From Sophora flavescens (Eukaryota; Streptophyta; Magnoliopsida; Fabales; Fabaceae): 64,000 bases of DNA. The notes under the pieces are model-generated. The model did no database searches and had not been told where the DNA came from. It worked only from the letters and a program-made list of their open reading frames with translations. Location: NCBI GenBank assembly GCA_030762895.1, contig CM061068.1:83397840-83461839 (forward strand). Reading direction: 5' to 3'. The position numbers were made by a program, and so were the translations under genes. The number at the start of each line of letters is the position of its first letter. Within the stretch, counting starts at the first letter, position 1. Shown here piece after piece: positions 22,490 through 34,351 of the stretch.

Positions 22490-24180
22490 ATGGAAACTAC
22501 AGTTTTTGTCAATTTCGTATAATAATTGTACTCTCAGGCTCAATCTCTCTGTCTCGAACTCTCATGTTTACTCGCCCTCGGTCTCGATCTCTACACACTC
22601 TCTTTTTCCCCGATCTGAGATTTGAAGGTGGAATCTTCTCATTTTGATCTATGTTTCTCTTTGATTTCTAAAGCGTTGTACCATCCTTCGTGCCCTCACC
22701 TACGGTAACCATCCATGTCCTTTTCCCTCTTGAAACCCTAAATTCCAATGCTAATTGAATTTTGATGCATTCTTTTCTCCTTTGTTCTTCTCAGATGTTA
22801 GAATTCAAATTTTAATTCAAGTGTGATGAAGTAGTGAAATTGCATGATGATTACTCATTTCGATTAAAATTGCATTGATTAAATCTTGATTACTCTTTTT
22901 CCTTCTCTCTCATTTGCTTCCATTTTTTTGTTTAATACACCGCTTGAAGCTCAGATTTGATCATCCTCTTGCATGAAGCTTGGATATGGTCTCTTCTCAT
23001 AGGTTTGTTTTCACCTCTTTTTATTCAATTTTTGGGCTTGTTTTTGTGATGTTTCTGTGATGTGAATTTGATTAGGTCTCTCATGGTTGCCGCAATAATT
23101 ATAGTTATTAGATTGCTCATGCTTTTGAATTGGACTTGATTCAGTGTCTCTGCATTTCTATTATGGTGTTATTAAAAATCACACTTTCCTTCTTAATTGT
23201 ATGTTAAGCAAAGAGTGGATTGTTTTTGGAAACATTAGTTAATTTTGGTTGCTTAAATAAAATTCAGAATATAATGCATTTTATATGTTCGATAAAATGT
23301 CTGAATTGAGACTTTGTAGGTTAACAATTGAGACTAGAAGGAAAATGGGAAGGAATATGAATATCATAGTAGACTCTCTGGTTTCTTGTTCATTTCTCTA
23401 TATTATCTGCTTCTGTGTTCATTGATTCCCCATATCTTTGTGGTTGTTACCTCTCTTAATAGCAAATTTTACTAAATAAAGTGCACACAATACTATTTAG
23501 TAGAGCATCAATGTAAGAGGCCCAACTGAGAACAAGTTGACCAAAAGATCAAATGCATAATACTTTTTGTACTTTTATTTAGTAAAATTAAATAAGCTAT
23601 CAAGAGAGATAACAAGTAAAAAAAATAAGGAATCAAGGAATTTCAAAATAGAGAAACAAAGAATAAAGAGAAAGAAATGAGAGTTCGGTACATTATTCAT
23701 TCCCCTTATTGTTCTCTCTTACATACTCAACTAATCACACACAAAGTCATAATTCTTTTTCCATTTGAAGGCTTTTTTGACAATGAGATATAATTCTTTT
23801 GTGTAGATGGAGCATCACAGTCAAGGAAGAGTTAATGTTACTTGTTGGACTGTATCCGTGTATACAATTGTTGGACTGCTTTTTTTTGTTGTAATATATT
23901 TCTGGAATATTCTTTCCCTTTGAAATTTCAATGATAAATATTCTCTTGTGCTGTGCCAGGTCATGGCTGCCAAGAAGATAATTGTGATATGTCAGTCTGG
24001 AGGTGAGTTTAAAATTGAGAAAGATGGATGTTTGTCATATAAAGGTGGCGATGCTCATGCTATCGATATTGATGATCAGATGAAATTTAATGAGTTTAAA
24101 ACTTGGATTTCATGTGATTTTTGTGTCAGGAGGTTGGGAAGTTTGAATTTATGTTAATTTCAATATAATAATTTGTTCAT
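22490..24180 (+). pseudogene. Captured 5' part of a PB1/MUSTANG-like gene (MULE-derived)
   Basis: A gene fragment in plus orientation, opposite to the transposase. CT-rich leader sequence (22530-22620) and a long AT-rich intron precede an acceptor (GTGCCAG at about 23960) and ATG at 23963. The encoded start MAAKKIIVICQSGGEF, then GGDAHAIDIDDQMKFNEF, resembles the N-terminal PB1-type domain of MUSTANG-B, domesticated MuDR transposases. The similarity stops at about residue 50, and the rest of the PB1 fold and the MULE domains are absent. Nothing shows expression. Family identity rests on this one exon, so it is moderate. Confidence 0.6.
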
Positions 24181-25270
24181 TCTTGCTTCAATTTCATGGA
24201 GATTTTGAATTTTTAATAACTTCAGGAGTCTTAAGGTGTGAAATCAATAGTGGAGGTTGTTGGATGGGATCCCAAGGTGGCAAGGCCTACTCTACTTAAT
24301 TGTATTGTAAGTCATATATGTATCCTTTTTGTGCATGCTTCTGATACTCTGCATCCTTTATTTTATTTTGGGTTTAGGAGGGGTAGGAGTGAGAATGATA
24401 TGTTGTAGATATTAATTGTCATCTATTACCATGTTTCTTCATTGATAATGTAGGATGACCATACAAAAGGTTGTGAATGTCCAACAAGGTTCAAAGGTGA
24501 TTGAGTATGGTCCTCATGTGAAGGTATTCACTGCCCTAAATTTGGTTGAATTATTAAGGTGTTCACTGCTAGATGTCCATTTATTTGGAATAATAGAGTT
24601 TATAGATTTTAAGTGAAGGCTAAAAATTTGGCTGATGTGTAATCATTAATTAGAATCAATAGGTTGCCTGCTAACTGAAAGTGGAATCTAGTAAGTGAAT
24701 GGTGTCATGATCAGGGATGGTTCCACTTGTTGTCTACATTAATGGGTAATATAATTATAATCTCCCTGCCCATCAGTTCATGAATCATCACTTATATTCA
24801 TGCATAAATAGAAAGGTAATCATTCTACCCTTTGGGCTTCATTTTTTGGTATAACAGCTAAGCAGCAACCATATCATTTGTATTCATCACCCTTCTCCCT
24901 GCATGTTTGCACGAAGGTTGAGGGAATGAGAGATGGTTCTTGGAATCATGGTTGCCAAATGCCAATGAACTCATTAACTCAAGTGTCAAGGCCTTTTAGT
25001 CATGCAATACAAATTGCCATTGCCATGGAGCCTACTAGATGCACCAAATAATTTAATGTAAAATGTCTCGTGTCCACTGTGAAGCCACTTGGTTCTCCCT
25101 AAACTATGAGAAATATTTATGGTGTAGTCATGAGCTTTACATTTTGGTGCAATGATAGTGGGCCTGATGTAAAGATTTTAGTAATGTGAGTAGTTGGTAT
25201 ATTGTTAACTTTGGACTTGAATCAGATGAGGTGAAGGATATTTTCTATCTTATATGGTAGTTTCCTAGTA
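24181..25270. other. Unassigned intron-like sequence in CACTA-A
   Basis: AT-rich, with scattered exon-like patches (about 24255-24310 and 24453-24525) bounded by GTAAG-like donors. I cannot assign them to a family. Probably part of the captured host DNA. Confidence 0.4.
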
Positions 25271-26542
25271 AATGAAGTTGTTTTAGTTATTTTTTAATTG
25301 CTTATTGTTCCTTTATTTTTTATAATTGATAGTTGATACTTGATAGTTGCAGAAGGTAATGAGCAGGAAGCTTAAGCATATTCTTTTAGCTGATATATTT
25401 AGACAACTAAAAGATATATACTTCAATTATGTACTTTTATGACTTGTACCTTTAGTATATGGTGCACACTACAAAGTCAGTTTGAGTCCCAAACTTTGAT
25501 ATAGGGGGAGAGTTGTTGTAGAGTGGTAGGGATTGTATGACTCCATCAAATCATTGAGCACCATCTAAATCTAAAATTATAATCCACGAGGTGTTTCCTT
25601 GTTTTGTGATGTCTGCACTGAAACTAAATAGGGATCATATGACTCCATCAGACCTTTTCCTTTTTATATTATGTTTCTCTCTTTTCATTTTCTTAGAAGT
25701 TTGGATGCTATGTTCTCAAATAGATTAGAATTGGTTGGTATAGCCTATAATGAGAGTTTAATTGCTGCTTCGGTCAGAAAGATGAGGATGATTCTATTGT
25801 GAAGATGAAGGCTGCTAAGGAGGCTTTGGAAGAAAAACAAAAGGTAAAAGTGCACTTTTTAAGTAGAATCTTGTGCCTGTAATATTATATAGTCGTTCAT
25901 ATGTCGTACAATGTTGTTAGGTCTGTTTTGGATAATTTAACTTGTGCATTTGTTTAGGGAAGCATGACTTGTTTACTCCCCTATATTTTATTGTTGAGCT
26001 TAATATTGTTTAGTCTTGTTATGATCTTTGGGAGGCCTCTATTGCAAGTTTGATGTATTGCATGTTGTGCATGTGAACATAATTTAAATGACCCCTTGTG
26101 TTGCCGATTTAGATGTTTGTGGAAGAATCACATCAAACCAAGGTCACTGCTGTATGGTGTATAGATTGTTCTTTCCAAAGAAGAACAAAAGCAAGGATAT
26201 TATCTATCTGTTTGTTTTTTAAGATGTAGAACTATCTATTTTATTTTTAAGCGAGCTTATATTTCATTTGCACTATTTCTTTGTCAAGTGTTACTTTGTT
26301 GTTCAATGAACCTCCAAAGGCTTGAAAACCTGATGTTAAATGGAGGCTTTATGTTTTCAAGGCCGGTGAAGTGCTGAATGGTAAGTCTGTATAACTTCCT
26401 TCAATCTCCATGTGCTTACTGTTACGATTGTCAAACAAATTGAACATAAGCTAATTGTTGTAAGTATCAACACATATGGAGATGTTATTCAACTATATTG
26501 TTGTCGTTTTGCTTCTCTTGTGAATTATTATGAATGATTTTA
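25271..26542 (+). pseudogene. DDL: Captured DAWDLE/SNIP1-like fragment, copy 1
   Basis: Two exons with introns from a DAWDLE (SNIP1-like FHA) gene. Exon 25778-25843 encodes KDEDDSIVKMKAAKEALEEK and has a CAG acceptor and GT donor. Exon 26289-26380 encodes VTLLFNEPPKA, stop, KPDVKWRLYVFKAGEVLN, with donor GTAAGT at 26381. In DAWDLE this lies just before the FHA domain, which acts with DICER-LIKE1 in miRNA processing. The stop TGA stands where the family has Arg (CGA to TGA). The FHA core itself is not present. The 1272-bp unit is repeated directly next to it. Confidence 0.72.
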
Positions 26543-27135
26543 AATGAAGATGTTTTAGTTATTTTTTAATTGCTTATTGTTCCTTTATTTTTTATAATTG
26601 ATAGTTGATACTTGATAGTTGCATAAGGTAATGAGCAGGAAGCTTAAGCATATTCTTTTAGCTGATATATTTAGACAACTAAAAGATATATACTTCAATT
26701 ATGTACTTTTATGACTTGTACCTTTAGTATATGGTGCACACTACAAAGTCAGTTTGAGCCCCAAACTTTGATATAGGGGGAGAGTTGTTGTAGAGTGGTA
26801 GGGATTGTATGACTCCATCAAATCATTGAGAACCATCTAAATCTAAAATTATAATCCACGAGGTGTTTCCTTGTTTTGTGATGTCTGCACTGAAACTAAA
26901 TAGGGATTGTATGACTCCATCAGACCTTTTCCTTTTTATATTCTGTTTCTCTCTTTTCATTTTCTTAGAAGTTTGGATGCTATGTTCTCAAATAGATTAG
27001 AATTGGTTGGTATAGCCTATAATGAGAGTTTAATTGCTGCTTCGGCCAGAAAGATGAGGATGATTCTATTGTGAAGATGAAGGCTGCTAAGGAGGCTTTG
27101 GAAGAAAAACAAAAGGTAAAAGTGCACTTTTTAAG

Positions 27136-27545
27136 CACTAGTACAATAAGTGCTTTTTACGTCAGTTAAAATTGATTTTTTACGTCAGAATACTGACTGA
27201 CGTAAATATAGCTGACGTTAATAGTTAATATTTTAACGTCAGTTGAGAACTGACGTTAAATATAAAACTATTAACGTCAGTTCCTTAACAAAACCGACGT
27301 TAATTTTGTAAAAATTAACGTCGGTTTTTTAAATAACTGACGTTAAACTAAAACTATTAACGTCAGTTCTTTAATACAACGGACGTTGATTTTGTTAAAA
27401 CTAACGTTAGTTGTTGTAAAGAACTGACGTTAAAGGTTTAATTTTAACGTCAGTTGTAATAAACAACCGACGTTAATAGTGTACTGTATATTTTATAAAA
27501 TACTATTAACGTCAGTTGTTTGATACAACTGACGTTAATAGTTTT
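27136..27545. repeat. CACTA-B left subterminal repeats
   Basis: More than a dozen ACGTCAGTT or AACTGACGT units in both orientations, many arranged as inverted pairs about 25 bp apart. The core TGACGT is constant. Confidence 0.88.
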
Positions 27546-27854
27546 TTTTTTAAAATTCAGTTTTAAAATATCACTCCCCTCAGCTATCCCTGCATTCAGT
27601 CCCAGTAACACAGAATATCACACACATTACAGAATTGCAAAGGAAAATTTAACAATGGGGGGACTTAAAACCAAAACCCATGTATATATATAAATAAATT
27701 TTAGTTCCAATGTCTAAAAAACAAAACTATCTAAGGATATATATATACATGTTATTAATTAGTTTCTAAAGTCTAACAAAAAAACTATTTATCTAAGTAG
27801 TGCGGAGGTATGTTGTCAATTCCTTTTTCAGCCGCATACTTGAAGAAGAATTCA

Positions 27855-30800
27855 AATGAAGCGCATCCTCAAGTCTCTTAACTCATCTTCTTCAATAGGC
27901 GATTGGTCGATAAATGCCTAGACACGTTCAAATAATAACAATAACATCAATGCAAGTCATCTTCAAAACTATAATATATAATTTAACAAGTTGTTTAAAT
28001 ATTACCTTCTTCCATCCATCCGTAATAGATGCGGAGACTATGTTCAGCATATGAAGCATCACATAATAGCCGCACGACCAACTGTCAGTTTGAAATCGAG
28101 ACTATCAACAAAATTAATTTCAACGTCAGTTGAATATACACATAAATTAGTAATTATAATATTAATTATTTGATAAATAAACTACCAAACCTTGAGGATG
28201 TTCCATACAGGATTTGCTTTAGCCTTAGAAGTCCTACTTCTCTCGTTGGCGCAACTTATGCTACTCGCCTTCAGCGCGCTATCATAAACAAATAATCATG
28301 TCGATCAATTAACAAACTCATATATCATGTGTGTAATAAACTAAAAACAATTGATATTAAAACTTAAATTAAATTTAATATTAGTTACTTACATATTTAC
28401 AGCTTCCACCACCTTCGGTGGCGGATCTTGGTGGAGAGAGCAGAAGAATATGATAGTATGCCTAGACGGGTGAAGTACGAACAACTGCCAATGGCGTTCC
28501 ATACAATAGGGAGCCAGATATAATTCTTTCGGATTGTCTCCCAACAAGTTCCCTAAGTATTTACTAAATGCATCGCCAGCAAAGAACTCGGGCAGAAGGA
28601 TTGACGGATCTAAGAAACCGTAAACTGATGCAACGCCCTTATCAAGCTGAAGACGATGGAGATACCTAAGATATGAAAAGGTGTGGATGTTAATTACATA
28701 ATATATATATTGAAATTAAAATAAATTATTAAATGGAAAAATACCAAAAATAAATAAGTTATAAAATTAAAATTAACTTACGTGCACCAGAGACTGATGA
28801 CATTGCTGTTCATCCAGACGTTATTTCTGCAGGCGTTCCCGAGATCGTCACCAACGAAGGAAAATATCCTCTGTTGATCTGGGCGTGCCACCCATCCATC
28901 GTGATCCAATGGACATTCAAAAATCTCAAACGCATAATCCTCACCAAGTGAGAACAACTGCAGGCGTTCCCGAGATCGTCACCAACGAAGGAAAATATCC
29001 TCTGTTGATCTGGGCGTGCCACCCATCCATCGTGATCCAATGGACATTCAAAAATCTCAAACGCATAATCCTCACCAAGTGAGAACAAACAAGTGATAGG
29101 TGACAGCGACACCGACATCGACTTGGCCTTCAGTTTAGGAAAAATAAAATATATAAGTTTTTGATAATTAAAAAAAACACAAGTAATTATTTGACTAATT
29201 TGGACATTAATAATGAATAAATACCTTTGCTAACATTTCGAGCTCACGTCGTTTGGAGTCCAACTCAAGCTCACGCCTTTTCATTTCCAACTCATGCTCA
29301 TGGCGCTGGACTTCCAACTCGCGCTCCTTAGCTGCCAACTCATCGTCCTCCACATGTGCCATACTAAAACTCTCTTTTGTGCTCACATGTGAGGCGTTGG
29401 CAAGCCTTGCGGTGTCCTGGGATGTACCGACGGAGGAAAGCTCTCTGGAAAGCGCCTGCTTGAATTCTGGGTTGGCTATTAAGCCTTGCATCAGATGTGT
29501 TGTAATATCTGGGTTGGACATGAGGTGCTGAGTAATGTCAGCCAAAATTGATGCTTCATTGACCACCCGCTTTCGTGAAGCAGACTTGCCATAATATTGT
29601 TTGATGGTTACGTTCCCAGGAACACCGAGAACCCGACCAGGATGGTCTTTCTTGCCTAGAGCAGTCATCAAGACGTCCTGCCGTCCAGAAGGGACGAATG
29701 CGCCCTGGGAGGATTTTGCTTTAAGATCCATCTACAATGAAAAAAATGAAAAAACGTGCAAGTGAAAAGTGTTGCAAATATCTATACAAATATCAATTAA
29801 AATCAAGTTAATTATTTACTTACAATCTTATTTGCCACTTCGCGAGTGGCATCAACTTTAAAAGATCCCGCCTTTGTCATGCGGCCGGCTAACTAGACAT
29901 CCTCGCGGTCGATGTCCGACGGAGGACTTGATGGTGTGCCCTCAGGCACCTCTCCTCTTTCAATCCTAGCAGAGTGCTCTTCCTGCTTCGCCGTCAGCCT
30001 ATCCGCCATCATCTGCTGGATTCGAGTATGGTACCCACCCTGAGACATGGTGTGGTGGTGGACGTTCTTCGCCTGATTCTGCCGACCCTTATTTGCCTTA
30101 GCCTATTCAAACAAAAACACATAATTAAATACAGTTAAATGATCTATAATAAGCATACAAAATTAACTTAATCAACCAACCTGAAATTCTCCATCCTGTC
30201 GACTCCTAGCAAACATATCCCAAGTATCCTGATCAATCCAGGGATAATCCGAGAACATTTTATCAAGCCGCTTCTTGCCAGATACATAGTACCTAGTAAG
30301 ATCATGCTTGAAACCATTCCAACGCTTTGATGCCATTTTCATACATTTATGACGATGATCCTCGTCATTTGGCACAGTCCAAGCTACCTACACATTAGAT
30401 ACATATATAACAACTGGATGGATTATAACTCGGATAATTATCTAATAATGTAAATCAAACGAATGTAAAGGTAAAATACCGTGATAGCCTCCCAAATCTG
30501 ATCCTTAACGTTCTGTGGAACGTCATTCCAGTGGTTGTAGTTGATGCTTACGTGCTGCTTCGATTGTAGAAACACCCACTTATTAAATTCTTTAGCACGG
30601 GGTCCCTGGGCATTTAGATTAGCATCGAAGGACACCTCAAGCTTCTGTCCGCTCTGCCTGTCCTTCTCTAGTTTCTTCAACGAGGTGGCTCCTCTACCCC
30701 GTTTCTTATGAGCCTGTGATGTCTGTATGGACAAAAAAAATGATAAAATAGAGGGTTGTAACATTATAAACTTACATTAACAAGAAGGACTAAAGATAGT

Positions 30801-30890
30801 ATATAACATGTAAACTTACACTAGAATCAGGCGTAGGCGTGATCGGGTCCTGCGAAACCCCCACAGTGTCCTCCCGTGCATGTGGGCTAT
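27855..30890 (-). pseudogene. Transposase_24 plus Ulp1-type (C48) protease gene of CACTA-B
   Basis: Multi-exon minus-strand gene, reconstructed by eye. Exon about 30735-30480: KRGRGATSLKKLEK and NHWNDVPQNVKDQIWEAI (Transposase_24 start). Exon about 30389-30182: KRWNGFKHDLTRYYV and PWIDQDTWDMFARSRQ. Exon about 30105-29825: Gln/Lys-rich. Exon 29732-29220: KKDHPGRVLGVPGNV, then a Glu/Arg-rich helix. Exon about 29130-28790. Ulp1 part: LAPYCMERHWQLFVLHP (about 28490-28550, catalytic His), QTDSWSCGYYVMLHM (about 28045-28090, oxyanion Gln and catalytic Cys), end near 27855. The expected catalytic Asp (usual LDSL) reads FFCSL. A 131-bp tandem duplication at 28827-29088 shifts the frame, and a stop lies near 29895. 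Degraded, though motifs are clear. Confidence 0.78.
28827..29088. repeat. 131-bp perfect tandem duplication
   Basis: 28827-28957 and 28958-29088 appear identical. Since 131 is not a multiple of 3, the second copy is read in another frame of the transposase-Ulp1 gene. Perfect identity points to a recent event. Confidence 0.9.
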
Positions 30891-31084
30891 CCGACTGATC
30901 CATATGTATGCATGTTCAGAAACAATATATATGTATTAACATAGGTTATAACTCAAAATAAATACAGAAGTATAAATAAAAATAACTAGATAGGTCCTGT
31001 AGATATACAAAACATCTATATATCCAATATAAGGACAATACGGGAGATTGAAAACTATAGTTTTTGAAGATTGCCAAGCACAGA

Positions 31085-31191
31085 TCACGGCCTGGCCGTG
31101 ATGTCCATCACTACCGTAACGCACCAACTGAACCAGACCCTCATAGGCAGAACTGATCACGGCCTAGCCGTGATGAGCATCACGGCCGTGA
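31085..31191 (+). repeat. Athila-like LTR U3 fragment inside CACTA-B
   Basis: Matches the LTR interval of about 15180-15285, including the non-palindromic spacer GAACCAGACCCTCA and two CACGGCC palindrome pairs. It is therefore homologous sequence and not just a similar motif. Confidence 0.78.
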
Positions 31192-31215
31192 CAGATCAAC
31201 CAGCAGAGCAACATG

Positions 31216-31385
31216 CACTCAAAACCAAAAATAGAGACATTCCAAACAACTCAAACTCACGGTTTAAAGTTACAACTACCGAGACTACAGTTTCAACATA
31301 CACTCAAAACCAAAAATAGAGACATTCCAAACAACTCAAACTCACAGTTTCAAGTTTCAACTACTGAGACTACAGTTTCAAACCA
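31216..31385. repeat. 85-bp tandem duplication
   Basis: Two copies starting ACTCAAAACCAAAAATAGAG at about 31217 and 31302. Non-coding. The following 31440-31760 is GC-rich, purine-rich leader-type sequence of the minus-strand gene. Confidence 0.75.
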
Positions 31386-31794
31386 GCAGAGCAACATGCA
31401 TGCACTCAAAACCGTGAATAAAAAATGTGCCCTAATTAAAGACTCACCAGAAATAGGCGCTCGCGTGGTGGTGGGGGGGAAGCTCGAGTGGTGGCCAACA
31501 TTCGATGTGGTTACTGAGAGCAGAGGGACAAGGAGAGTTAGTGCGCGGGAAGGCCAGGGGAAAGAGAGATGTCAAGTTATTGAAAAGAATGAGCGGGAAA
31601 CACAGAGTTAGAGGTTAAGAGTGTACCTCACGGTGGTGGCGAAGAAGCCCTCGCGGTGGTTGCGGTGGAGATGAGCTCGCGATTAGGGCAGAGTGAGAGC
31701 GAGAGTGAGGGTTGAGCGTGATGAAAAGAGAAAAGACGTACAGAGAAGTGGAGAAGGCGCGCGGGGGTAAACGTTATAATTAAAATAAAACAAC

Positions 31795-32015
31795 ATTTTA
31801 CGTCAGTTTTTGGTAAAACCTGACGTTGAAGATCATATATTTAACGTCAGTTGTCTTAATAAACGGACGTTAAAAACTCTCACACTTATTACGTCAGTTG
31901 TTAGTAATAACTGATGTTAAAGGTCATATATTTAACGTAAGTTGTATTAAGAAACTGACGTTAAAAACACTCACAACTTCTTACGTCAGTTGTATTACAC
32001 ATCGGACGTTAAAGG
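31795..32015. repeat. CACTA-B internal block of ACGTCAGTT repeats
   Basis: About eight copies of the TGACGT-cored motif in both orientations. With the blocks at 32895-33190 and 34065-34330 it makes the right subterminal region unusually long, with captured DNA between blocks. Confidence 0.85.
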
Positions 32016-32024
32016 TTTATTAGT

Positions 32025-32312
32025 TTCTGCAAAAACATTCATTCCCTTGACTACTGTGCTACTTACCCATTCACCTTTGTACCTAATCCTCTTAATGAGC
32101 ATTAAGTTTATAGACAACTTTTCAAGAAAATCAGAATAACTTATTAACTTCATCCACTGCTCCTATAAATAGCTTCCTTCCATCCTTTTAATTAATTTTC
32201 TGCTTCACAATATGGCTCTGCCGTGGAGATTAACTTCATCACTCTTTCTTCCTATTCCTAGACTCAAAGGTCTTTGTCTTAATGGTCAAACAACTTCTGA
32301 GTTTGAGTAAAT
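32025..32312 (+). pseudogene. Captured promoter, leader and mini-ORF, copy 1
   Basis: Contains a TATA box (CCTATAAATAGC at about 32162-32173), a 40-bp leader and an ORF of 32 codons at 32212-32310 beginning MALPWRLTSSLFLPIPR. The N-terminus is rich in Arg, Ser and Leu and lacks acids, as in a mitochondrial or plastid transit peptide. The rest of any protein is missing. Probably the first exon of a host gene captured by CACTA-B. The gene is not recognised. 32313-32894 is non-coding, AT-rich sequence. Confidence 0.5.
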
Positions 32313-32894
32313 CACATTATATGGATATTAAGGTTGGGTGAATCACGTAATGTGATTCTCTCACTTTATTTCATCCCCGTCATCCCTTTCACTTTACTTT
32401 GGAAGCAAGTGATTGTGGATTCAAGATGATGCATCAAGGAACTCCACTGAAGAAGAAAGATGCAAAGATCCATTTCACTTTGCTTTCGCTGCTAGTGACT
32501 GAGGATTTACTTTGCATCTTGGAATTCAAGTGAGGGAGGTGATGCATCCATTGGAGTTTCTGATGACAGGACTGAGAAGAAAATGATGTTGATGCAGAAA
32601 CTTTTTTATATTTTAGGGCTATGTTGCAGAAATTTTTTTATCTTTTAATCATGTAATTTTAACTTATGAATCGCTTCAATGTCATACGATTTGATTATAC
32701 ATATAACTTGTTTTATGTTAAGTGTTTATTTATTTTAATTTGCACAATAATTTGTTTACTAATTCAAGCTAATTAATAAAAATTAAAAATAAACTTGTAT
32801 AAAAAAAGGGTTTAGAAATAAACTGCAGTACTATATGGAGTGATCTGCGTTAAGAGGGACAACAGGGACATGACAACCAATGAAATGAGTTTCA

Positions 32895-33190
32895 TAATTA
32901 TTTACGTCAGTTATTTATAGAACTGACGCAAAATAGTTTACCCACCACCTCATTTTTAACGTCAACTTAATTTATGACTTGCCAAGTTCCCGTATATTAA
33001 TTACATTATTTCCAATATTCATTCTCGCGTTTATAATATATAGGATTATTTACGCCAGCTATTTATTTAATCAAGTAAAAATCAAACTTTTAACGTCGGT
33101 TGTATAAAAAGCGACGTTAACAATTAATATTTTTTATTTGAAAAACACTTTTAACGCCGGTTTTTTTAAAAACTGACGTTAAAAGTGTAT
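32895..33190. repeat. CACTA-B second internal block of TGACGT repeats
   Basis: More degenerate copies of the ACGTCAGTT family (for example ACGTCGGTT and ACGCCGGTT) between the two captured promoter copies. Confidence 0.75.
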
Positions 33191-33192
33191 AG

Positions 33193-33480
33193 ATATCTGC
33201 AAAAACATTCATTCCATTGACTGTACTGTGCTACTTACCCATGCACCTTGTAACTCAATCCTCTTAATGAGCATTAAGTTTATAGGTAAGTTTTCAAGAA
33301 AATCAGAATAGCTTAGTAACTTCATCCCCTGCTCCTATAAATAGCTTCCTTCCATCCTTTTAATTTTCTGCTTCACAATATGGCTCTGCCGTAGAGATTA
33401 ACTTCATCACTCTTTCTTCCTATTCCTAGACTCAAAGGTCTTTGTCTTAATGGTCAAACAACTTCTGAGTTTGAGTAAAT
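33193..33480 (+). pseudogene. Captured promoter, leader and mini-ORF, copy 2
   Basis: Second copy of 32025-32312 with the same TATA box and leader. The ATG is at 33380, and codon 5 is TAG instead of TGG, so the mini-ORF is closed. The two copies are separated by subterminal repeats, which suggests duplication of a repeat-plus-capture unit. 33481-34064 is non-coding and holds three copies of a 37-bp unit (about 33790-33885). Confidence 0.6.
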
Positions 33481-34064
33481 TACATTACATGGATGATAAG
33501 TCTTAGTAAATTACATTATGTGAGTTTCTCACCTTATCACCTTCCAGAGAATCAGCTGCTGGAGGGCTAATCAGGTGCTCGGGGGTCACAGTTCCAAAAC
33601 CTCAGCTTTGGCAGCAAGTGACCGTCTTGGAAGTCTCTGGAACCACTGCCTTTGCTTGAAACAGATCTAGTGCACCTGTTTTTGCCTCTCTCTTGAGCTC
33701 TCTCATGCCCCCAGGTTTTACGAGGTCTTGGAGTATAGTTTTCCCTTTGGCATATTTCATAAAACTCTCTGATGGGATGTAGCTTTAATGTTTAGGATTT
33801 TAAACCCTTTCAATGTAACTTTTTATAGGATTTTAAACCCTTTCAATGTAACTTTTTATAGGATTTTAAACCCTTTCAATTTTCTGTATCGATCAGATTC
33901 ATAATACTTCATGAATGAGATCCGGTTTGGGTTATTGATTCAACTTATAGTTTTCAAAACAGAAACACAAAACATCAAAGCAATTCATGTGAAACTGAAA
34001 CTTTGAGGAAGGCAATGCGGAAGGGATCGTATACTAGATAAATAAAATTATTAAAATAACCTTT

Positions 34065-34351
34065 AACGTCTGTTGATGTAAGGACTGACGTTAAAAGTGA
34101 AGTGACTTACTTTTAACGTCAGTTCTTTATAGAACTGACGTTAAAATCTTCGATGTTAACGTCAGTTTTTTATTGAACTGACGTTAAAAGTGAGTCACTT
34201 CACTTTTAACGTCAGTCATTAAAACAACTGACGTTAAAATTGAATTAATGAACTCTGATATTTAAAAAACTGTCACCGCCTCCTTTTTAACGTCTAGCTT
34301 TTGGTTAACTGACGTAAACCTTTACCGTCTAATGTATATTTTCCACTAGTG
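34065..34351. repeat. CACTA-B right subterminal repeats
   Basis: Eight or more ACGTCAGTT/AACTGACGT units up to 34330, then the terminus CCACTAGTG at 34343-34351. Confidence 0.88.

Larger units (their letters stand above)
27136..34351 (-). mobile_element. CACTA-B, 7216-bp CACTA transposon
   Basis: Ends CACTAGTACA (27136) and CCACTAGTG (34351), with TSD AAG (27133-27135 and 34352-34354). The empty site lies in DAWDLE copy 1 (TTTTTAAGTAGAATC at about 25854-25868). Arrays of ACGTCAGTT/AACTGACGT occur near both ends and within the right third. It encodes a minus-strand Transposase_24-Ulp1 protein and no TNPD. The right third holds captured sequence: an LTR fragment (31085-31191) and a duplicated promoter-like piece (32025-32312 and 33193-33480). 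Confidence 0.92.
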
